This document shows, piece after piece, positions 58,448 through 64,000 of a stretch of 64,000 nucleotides of DNA. Position 1 is the stretch's first letter. The number at the start of each line of letters is the position of its first letter. The DNA lies in assembly GCA_016706275.1 (NCBI GenBank), contig JADJJY010000004.1:62001-126000 (forward strand). The letters run 5' to 3'. A program made the position numbers and the translations under genes. This DNA is from Chloracidobacterium sp. GTDB lineage: Bacteria > Acidobacteriota > Blastocatellia > Pyrinomonadales > Pyrinomonadaceae. The notes below the pieces were generated by a model. The model saw nothing but the letters and a program-made list of their open reading frames with translations, was not told the origin of the DNA and made no database searches.

Positions 58448-59004
58448 ATCAATATCGTGACCGCATACGCGATCGAGAGACACATACCGGCGTAAACGCC
58501 GGCCACCAAGTCATCGGCACAAACGCCCACACCGCCGGGCAGATCCTGCAGACTATCGATCGGATACGGTTTCCAAATGTCGAAAAGACGAAAAAGGCCA
58601 AACCCAGCGAGAATGTATATCCAGCTTGCTCCGGCAGGTATAAATAGCAGCGTTACAAGCAGTCCCATCACCTCATCGACGACCGCTTCGCTAGGGTCTG
58701 AGTTACCTAGTATCGGGATCGTCCTGCCCGATGCCCAAATGCCGACAATAATAAGAATGACAAGCAAGATCGAATTTGATGCCCAGACGAGGGCACTGAT
58801 CTGTTCCGGAGTGTATCCAGCCGTGAAAAACCGAAGGCCCGCAAAAACGTCAAACCAAACCACCCCAACGTAGATAGCAACCCCGACCATCGAACCAAAC
58901 GTGCCGGGCATCAACGGCAAATAGCCAACACCCCACGTCGTGAGCATCAACGCGACGTAATCGACGATGCCGGATGGCTTTCGTTTTTCGACGGGGGTTT
59001 TCAT
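58444..59004 (-). CDS. pgpA: Phosphatidylglycerophosphatase A
   Basis: 186 aa. Three to four membrane segments and the PgpA signature residues: WGVGYLPLMPGTFGSMVGV near the start, SDPSEAVVDEVMG in the middle, FRLFDIWKPYPIDSLQDLPG and VCADDLVAGVYA at the end. Reaction: dephosphorylates phosphatidylglycerophosphate to phosphatidylglycerol in the inner membrane. Its ATG overlaps the cobO stop by 1 nt (TAATG). Confidence 0.93.
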   Translation of the reverse strand: MKTPVEKRKPSGIVDYVALMLTTWGVGYLPLMPGTFGSMVGVAIYVGVVWFDVFAGLRFFTAGYTPEQISALVWASNSILLVILIIVGIWASGRTIPILGNSDPSEAVVDEVMGLLVTLLFIPAGASWIYILAGFGLFRLFDIWKPYPIDSLQDLPGGVGVCADDLVAGVYAGMCLSIAYAVTILI

Positions 59005-59584
59005 TAGAATTCGATTCCCTGTTGAGCGAAGATACCTGCATTAAAAGGATGCTTGATCTCACGCATTTCCGTTACAAGATCAGCTTCGTCGATCATCTTC
59101 GCAAGTGCGTCATCTACATTTCTACCGGTCAAAACGAGGTGTAGATGCGGCTGTTTTTCGCGAATGGAACGGATCTCGGCAATGACAGCGTCGATGTCGA
59201 GAAAACCATAGCTTAGAACATAGAGCAGTTCGTCGAACACGAGCAAATCGTAATCGCCATTCCGCATCTTATCGACGCAGAGTGCCCACGTTTCTTCGCT
59301 GGTTTTTATGTCTTGGGTTTTGTCGTTGGTGTCCCAGGTAAAGCCGTCGCCCATTGTGTGGACCTCGACGCCGAGCTTTTCTAAGGATTCGTGCTCGCCG
59401 TAACGGTCACCTTTGGCTTTCATGAACTGGATCATCGCGCATTTTAATTCACGACCAGCCGCACGAACCATCAACCCGAGAGCGGCGGTCGTTTTACCTT
59501 GCCGTCGCCGGTATTGAGCATCAACAGGCCCTTGGTATTTTCGCGGTAATCGTCACGCCGCCATTTGTAACGTTTTTCAGCCAT
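59004..59584 (-). pseudogene. cobO: Cob(I)yrinic acid a,c-diamide adenosyltransferase, frameshifted in the P-loop
   Basis: The start at 59584 encodes MAEKRYKWRRDDYRENTKGL and LMLNTGDGK, after which the frame is lost at the C pair 59497-59498. Adding one base restores GKTTAALGLMVRAAGRELKC and the rest of CobO/BtuR (KAKGDRYGEHESLEKLG, FDELLYVLSYGFLD, LTGRNVDDAL). The break falls exactly in the GDGKGKT ATP-binding loop, so a real lesion would kill the enzyme. Reaction if intact: ATP-dependent adenosylation of corrinoids. A sequencing error is plausible because the rest is well conserved. Confidence 0.88.
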
Positions 59585-59595
59585 TTAAAGCATTT

Positions 59596-59674
59596 GCCCG
59601 CGAAATACGCGAAATAATCAGAAAAAAGAATTGGAAATAAAAACTTTTCGCGAACTTTTGCGTGTTTCGCGGGC
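59596..59674. repeat. GCCCGCGAA inverted repeat, copy 2
   Basis: Left arm GCCCGCGAAATACGCGAAAT and right arm TTTTGCGTGTTTCGCGGGC, in the gap between nrnA and cobO. Confidence 0.8.
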
Positions 59675-59683
59675 AATATTTTT

Positions 59684-60643
59684 TTATACCTCAGATCGTT
59701 CAACCGCTTCTCGCAAAGCTGCGACGATCTCGGCTTCTTTTTCATCCCAGTCCCCTTCGATGCCCAATCCCGAAGCATTTTTATGTCCGCCGCCGCCAAA
59801 TTTCTCAGCGACATTTGCGACGTTGATATCCCCCTTTGAGCGAAGACTGCAGCGGTATTTGCCGCTTGCAACTTCACGCATATAAACGACCGCAACCACA
59901 TCTTTTGCCGCGAGCGGGATATTTACAAAACCATTGTTATCGCCGTCGATCGCGCCGGCAGAGTCATGCATTTCAAGGGTTTGCCTTAGTGAGGCGATAC
60001 GTCCGCTTTCGTCGCGTTTAACGGTGCCGAGCACCTGACGCATCAGCTCGATACGCGACCAAGGGTAATTGTTATAGACGGCCTCGCCAATCTTGGCGGG
60101 CCTGGCACCAGCTTTGATCAGCTCGGATGCGACCTTTAGCGTGCGGTCGGAGGTGTTTGGGAAATGAAATGAACCGGTGTCGGTGACGAGCGCCATATAG
60201 ACGCACTCGGCGATCTCTTTCGTAATCCGTCCGCCGATGGCTTTGCAGAGATTGTAGATCATCTCGCCGACAGCCGATGCGGTCGAATCGATCCAGTTTA
60301 TCGTGCCAAAATGTTCGCTGGTTGCGTGGTGGTCGATATTGACAGTGAACTGTTTATCGAGTCCTACGATACCGGGGCGATCAACGTCTGAGCATTCGAT
60401 GACAAAAATGGCGTCGTATTTACCGTTGACCGAACTAACGTCGAGAATTTCATCTGCACCGGGTAAACTGCGGTATGCCGGCGGCACGTCGCCGCGAACA
60501 ATGACCTCAGCCTCTTTGCCCAGACTGCGAAGCAGCCAGCACAATCCCAAAGACGAGCCGACGCCATCGCCGTCTGGCTTGATGTGGGTCGTAATTCCAA
60601 ACGTATGTTTGGTTTCAATTAACTCTACTACTTGGCTTAACAC
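59684..60643 (-). CDS. nrnA: NrnA-type DHH phosphoesterase
   Basis: 319 aa. DHH domain motifs: THIKPDGDGVGSSLGL (about 18-33), VIECSDVDRP, and NIDHHATSEHFG (about 107-118). DHHA1 domain ends in the substrate-binding GGGGHKNASGLGIEG. Function: degrades nanoRNA and pAp; many relatives also clear c-di-AMP-derived pApA. That makes it relevant to the c-di-AMP riboswitch at 5591. Position downstream of rbfA on the same strand matches many Gram-positive and acidobacterial genomes. Confidence 0.92.
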   Translation of the reverse strand: MLSQVVELIETKHTFGITTHIKPDGDGVGSSLGLCWLLRSLGKEAEVIVRGDVPPAYRSLPGADEILDVSSVNGKYDAIFVIECSDVDRPGIVGLDKQFTVNIDHHATSEHFGTINWIDSTASAVGEMIYNLCKAIGGRITKEIAECVYMALVTDTGSFHFPNTSDRTLKVASELIKAGARPAKIGEAVYNNYPWSRIELMRQVLGTVKRDESGRIASLRQTLEMHDSAGAIDGDNNGFVNIPLAAKDVVAVVYMREVASGKYRCSLRSKGDINVANVAEKFGGGGHKNASGLGIEGDWDEKEAEIVAALREAVERSEV

Positions 60644-60651
60644 TCTTTGTG

Positions 60652-60733
60652 CGAGTGATGAGTGGAGAGTGATGAGTGAGGAGTTTCAGGATCCTAGTCC
60701 TAACCCTCGTCACTTGTCACTCATCCCTCGTCG
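60652..60733. repeat. GTGATGAGTG-type inverted repeat at rbfA 3' end
   Basis: GAGTGATGAGTGGAGAGTGA on the left and its approximate complement (CACTTGTCACTCATCCCTCG) on the right, reaching into the last codons of rbfA. Confidence 0.7.
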
Positions 60734-61092
60734 CTCTCTTCCTCTTTTATTTCACCCTTGAGCGTTAGATCGCTCAAGATGGCGTTGATACGCGAAGCAT
60801 TTTCTTCGGCGGTATCGCGGACAAAATGTAAATGCGGAGCATAGCGGAGCGATAGATTCATCGCTACCTGCTGCCGGACAAAAGTCGATGCACTGCCGAG
60901 AGCCTTTAGTGCTTTGTTAATATCTTCGTCACTGCCGTGAACGAGTACGAAAACTTTGGCGTCTCTCAGATCCTCTGAGACGACGACCTCTGTAACGGTT
61001 GTCGTCTCGAGCCTCGGGTCGTCCAGTTCAAAACCGACGACCTCAGCGATCTCCTCTTTCAATGCTTCAGCAAATCTCTCGGGCCGTCGCAT
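60721..61092 (-). CDS. rbfA: Ribosome-binding factor A
   Basis: 123 aa. Single KH-like domain: RPERFAEALKEEIAEVVGFE, VTEVVVSEDLRDAKVFVLVH, FVRQQVAMNLSLRYAPHLHF. Assists late 30S maturation. It starts 3 nt after infB, the usual gene order. The acidic C-terminal tail (KEEESDEG) falls within a dispersed repeat. Confidence 0.95.
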   Translation of the reverse strand: MRRPERFAEALKEEIAEVVGFELDDPRLETTTVTEVVVSEDLRDAKVFVLVHGSDEDINKALKALGSASTFVRQQVAMNLSLRYAPHLHFVRDTAEENASRINAILSDLTLKGEIKEEESDEG

Positions 61093-61095
61093 ATC

Positions 61096-63852
61096 TTACA
61101 ATTCCGTCGCGGCAAATTTCTCGATCACAAACGCCTCGATCTCGTCATCGATCTTAATATCGTTAAAGTTAACGAGGCTGATACCGCATTCAAATCCGTT
61201 TTTGACCTCGTTGACATCGTCTTTGAAACGTTTGAGCGTCGATATGTCACCTTCCCAAATGACAACGCTGTCACGCAAAAGCCTTGCTTTTGCTTGTCGG
61301 CGTATAAGCCCTTCGGTAACGCGGCAACCGGCGATGGTGCCAAGTTTCGACACCTTAAATGTTTCCTGAACAAGTGCCTTGCCGAGGATCGTTTCTTTCT
61401 CGATCGCGTCGAGCATACCGATCATCGCGGCCGTGATCTCTTCTTCGACCTTGTAAATGATCGAGTGCAGGCGGATGTCAACGTCCTCGTGTTTGGCGAT
61501 ATCCGAAACGCGAGCCTCGGGCCGAACGTTAAATCCAATGATAACGACCGCTGTCGAAGCATCGTCCGCCTGTGTCGCCGAAGCGAGCAATACGTCCGAC
61601 TCGGCGATCGCACCGACACCGGCACGAATAACGCGGACCTTGACCTTTTCGGTCGAAAGTTTTTCGAGCGTTCCCTTGAGCACCTCGACCGAACCTTGAA
61701 CGTCGGCTTTGAGAATGACAAGCAATTCCTTGATCTCTGCCAGGCCGAGCGATTCGATACCACGCTTGGTGGTCTTGAGCATCGCGGCCTGTCGGACATG
61801 CATCTGTCGCTGCCCGGCAATTGTTTGAGCACGGTCAACGTCGGCGACGACCTGGAAAGTGTCACCGGCTTGCGGTACACCCTGTAAACCTAAGATCTCG
61901 ACCGGCGTTGCAGGCAACGCTTCTAAAACTGCCTCACCACGGTCGGAGAACATCGCTCTGACCTTGCCCGAAAACTGTCCGACGATGAACGGATCACCGA
62001 CCTTCAGCGTTCCCTGTTGAACGAGTGCCGTCGCGACAGCTCCGCGACCCTTATCAAGTTTGGCTTCGAGTACCACGCCTGACGCACGACGCGTCGGGCT
62101 GGCCTTAAGGTCGAGAATATCGGCCTGAAGCAAAACTGTTTCTAATAATGTATCGAGATTTTGGCGATTCTTGGCCGAAACCTCGACCATCTCCGTCTCA
62201 CCACCCCAATCGGTCGGCTGCAGCCCAAGTGCCGCCAAACCATTTTTGACGTTATCGACGTTAGCACCGGGCTTATCGACCTTGTTGATCGCGACGATCA
62301 TCGGCACACCGGCGGCTTTTGAATGTTCAACCGCCTCGATCGTCTGAGGCATCACGCCATCGTCAGCGGCCACAACTAGGATAACGATATCCGTCGCCTT
62401 GGCTCCACGCGCACGCATCATGGTAAATGCTTCGTGGCCAGGTGTATCGAGGAAAACAACGCGACGCGGTACGTCGGGGTTGTCGGCATTTGGCACCATC
62501 ACGCTGTAAGCACCGATGTGCTGCGTGATACCGCCGGCCTCTCCCTCGGCGACATTTTCTGAGCGAATGGCGTCAAGCAAGCTGGTCTTACCGTGATCGA
62601 CGTGGCCCATAACCGTAATAACGGGGGCACGTGTCAGCTCGACATCATCGGCATCGGCGGCGATCAACTCTTCAAACTCCTCTTCGATGACCATTTCTTC
62701 GAACGGTACAAAGCTGAGGTCAAATCCGTAGTCAAACGCCATCTCGGTCGCCATTTTTTCGCCGATAGGCTGATTAAGCGTAGCAAAAACGCCGCGTTTG
62801 ATAAGCAGCTGCACGATGTCACGCGGGGTGATGCCCAAGGCCTCGGCAAACTCGCGGACCGTTGCACCCTCAACCAGGCGAATAACCTTTAATCCGTCAT
62901 CATTGATCGCACCGACCTGTTCGAGAATTCGTTCCTCGATAGTGCGTTTCTGCGGTGCATCTTGATCGCGCTCGGCAAATCTGCCGCCCTTGTCATTGGC
63001 TCCCTTACGACCCCCTCCACGACCCGGACGACGCCGATTGTCCGCCGGCGGGATATAGGTCATCTGCGGAGCCGCATTTTCACCGGGCGTTCCGCGAAGT
63101 CCGCGCGGCCCATCGCCGGGGCGACCGCGAGACGGTTCAGCAATAAGCCGCCCTGTCTGCGTCGGAGCATCTTTAACAAGCTTGTCGCCGGCCTTGATGC
63201 CCTTGTCGATCGCGTCTTTGGTAAGCGTTAAAACTTTTACGGTCGTGCCCGTTTTTGAAACAGGAGCCACAGGTGCGGCTTCCTCAACCTCGGCGACGGG
63301 CGGTGCTTCGATCTCCGTCTCGACGGCTTCGACCGGAGCAACTTCCTCAGCCACACCAACTTTTGGCTTTGCTACACGTCTTGGTTCAGCAGGAGCTGTT
63401 TCAGCAACCTCCGCCACTTCTTCGACAACAGGTTCGGCAGCCGTTTTCTTAGCTAATTTCTTTACGCTCGACGGTGTGCCGGCCTTCGCGTCCTCGGCCT
63501 CAACCGGCGGAGCAGTTGCCTCGACAACGACGGCTGGCTTTGCCGCGGGTTCGGTCGCAGCAGGAGTTGCGTCAACTTCCGGTGCATCCGGTGCGACAGA
63601 AATGTCGGTCTCGGCGACAGGGGCGTCTTCCGTCTTGGCGGCTTTCTTAATGATCTTGATAGCACGCTTTGGTGCGACCTCGGTCTTAGGAAAATATTTA
63701 CCGCGAACCTTTTCAGCGACCTCGTACGGGACGGAGTTGGACGCAACGCTGACATCGACGCCCTCACGGCGCAGGTCTTCCATCACACGTTTTGTGTCCT
63801 GCTTGACCTCTTTTGCAAGGTCGTATATTCGAATACTTTTACCGATCGCCAT
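61096..63852 (-). CDS. infB: Translation initiation factor IF-2
   Basis: 918 aa from ATG 63852 (a TTG start 30 nt upstream is less likely). The N-terminal IF2_N helical domain (IRIYDLAKEVKQDTKRVMED) is followed by a long Ala/Glu/Pro/Val-rich linker (about 60-300), a second IF2_N domain (REFAEALGITPRDIVQLLIK), the GTPase domain (GHVDHGKTSLLDAI, DTPGHEAF, NKVDKP), and domains II-IV. It delivers initiator tRNA to the ribosome. In the nusA-infB-rbfA order. Confidence 0.98.
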   Translation of the reverse strand: MAIGKSIRIYDLAKEVKQDTKRVMEDLRREGVDVSVASNSVPYEVAEKVRGKYFPKTEVAPKRAIKIIKKAAKTEDAPVAETDISVAPDAPEVDATPAATEPAAKPAVVVEATAPPVEAEDAKAGTPSSVKKLAKKTAAEPVVEEVAEVAETAPAEPRRVAKPKVGVAEEVAPVEAVETEIEAPPVAEVEEAAPVAPVSKTGTTVKVLTLTKDAIDKGIKAGDKLVKDAPTQTGRLIAEPSRGRPGDGPRGLRGTPGENAAPQMTYIPPADNRRRPGRGGGRKGANDKGGRFAERDQDAPQKRTIEERILEQVGAINDDGLKVIRLVEGATVREFAEALGITPRDIVQLLIKRGVFATLNQPIGEKMATEMAFDYGFDLSFVPFEEMVIEEEFEELIAADADDVELTRAPVITVMGHVDHGKTSLLDAIRSENVAEGEAGGITQHIGAYSVMVPNADNPDVPRRVVFLDTPGHEAFTMMRARGAKATDIVILVVAADDGVMPQTIEAVEHSKAAGVPMIVAINKVDKPGANVDNVKNGLAALGLQPTDWGGETEMVEVSAKNRQNLDTLLETVLLQADILDLKASPTRRASGVVLEAKLDKGRGAVATALVQQGTLKVGDPFIVGQFSGKVRAMFSDRGEAVLEALPATPVEILGLQGVPQAGDTFQVVADVDRAQTIAGQRQMHVRQAAMLKTTKRGIESLGLAEIKELLVILKADVQGSVEVLKGTLEKLSTEKVKVRVIRAGVGAIAESDVLLASATQADDASTAVVIIGFNVRPEARVSDIAKHEDVDIRLHSIIYKVEEEITAAMIGMLDAIEKETILGKALVQETFKVSKLGTIAGCRVTEGLIRRQAKARLLRDSVVIWEGDISTLKRFKDDVNEVKNGFECGISLVNFNDIKIDDEIEAFVIEKFAATEL

Positions 63853-63914
63853 ATTTAATAACTCTGTTCGTTCACGCGCCAACGCGGATATGCGGCGGCT
63901 ATTACCACTCGGAC

Positions 63915-64000
63915 CTAAGCATCTTTTGCCGTATCAGCATCGCCTTCGGTTGCCGGAGTTTCAGTCTCTTCTGCCATGACTTCCTCTGCCACTTCAGCAG
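63915..64000 (-). CDS. nusA: C-terminal tail of the upstream gene, probably nusA (partial)
   Basis: An open frame entering from the window edge and ending at TAG 63915 encodes an acidic tail (AEVAEEVMAEETETPATEGD then ADTAKDA). NusA commonly has such an acidic tail and normally precedes infB, so this is the likely identity, but no folded domain is inside the window. Confidence 0.5.
   Translation of the reverse strand, partial: AEVAEEVMAEETETPATEGDADTAKDA

Noticed and set aside
1..64000. tRNA or rRNA genes
   Set aside because: No TTCGA-type T-loop with matching acceptor stem nor rRNA-conserved block was found by eye; a tRNA scan would be decisive.

Overview
The window looks like chromosomal DNA of a Gram-negative heterotroph, most likely an Acidobacteriota of the Blastocatellia/Pyrinomonadaceae type. 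That assignment is inference: it rests on moderate GC, many Sec-exported TPR, HEAT, NHL and PKD-like proteins, an outer-membrane DUF2490-type barrel, a Cpx-like envelope stress system, and intergenic DNA full of short dispersed phrase-like repeats. No rRNA, tRNA, CRISPR array, prophage or intact transposase was recognised.

Layout. 1-5.5 kb: an exported NHL-repeat/M23-like fusion, an M24 aminopeptidase, a lipid kinase and an outer-membrane protein. 5.5-12.4 kb: a c-di-AMP (ydaO/yuaA-type) riboswitch with an intrinsic terminator, leading an FAD/NAD(P)-binding protein and a three-domain acyl-AMP ligase/ACP/acyltransferase; two TPR proteins flank an in-frame 21-nt tandem repeat. 12.4-15.2 kb: CpxA/CpxR-like kinase and regulator, divergent from a Spy/CpxP-like protein, with a GTAAA-N5-GTAAA box between them. 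15.2-22.2 kb: an apparent peptidoglycan-salvage locus (serine hydrolase-DUF1343/NamZ fusion, LysR regulator, sodium:solute symporter, NagZ-type GH3). 22.2-32.7 kb: housekeeping and metabolism (lysA-like, HAD hydrolase, FAD-linked oxidase, uvrB, HEAT protein, purC, MOSC protein). 32.7-35.1 kb: CIRCE-controlled groES-groEL. 35.1-46.6 kb: a repeat-rich accessory stretch with small exported, lipo- and membrane proteins, a RepA-like ATPase, a B12-binding radical SAM protein and several near-identical terminators. 46.6-54.9 kb: exported unknowns (a tandem paralogous pair), a PLP dehydratase, a TMEM175-type channel and an ABC exporter. 55-64 kb: serA, corA, then a minus-strand run nusA(tail)-infB-rbfA-nrnA-cobO-pgpA-DUF1835.

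Two themes stand out. First, signal-linked envelope biology: c-di-AMP sensing next to lipid activation, a Cpx-like stress circuit, and a cell-wall salvage locus with a fused amidase/muramidase. Second, short dispersed repeats lie not only between genes but in frame inside coding sequences, where they form linkers and loops (lysA, MOSC protein, RepA-like ATPase, acyl ligase, NamZ fusion). Two genes (GlsB-type and cobO) carry single-base frameshifts at short homopolymers; these may be assembly errors or real lesions.
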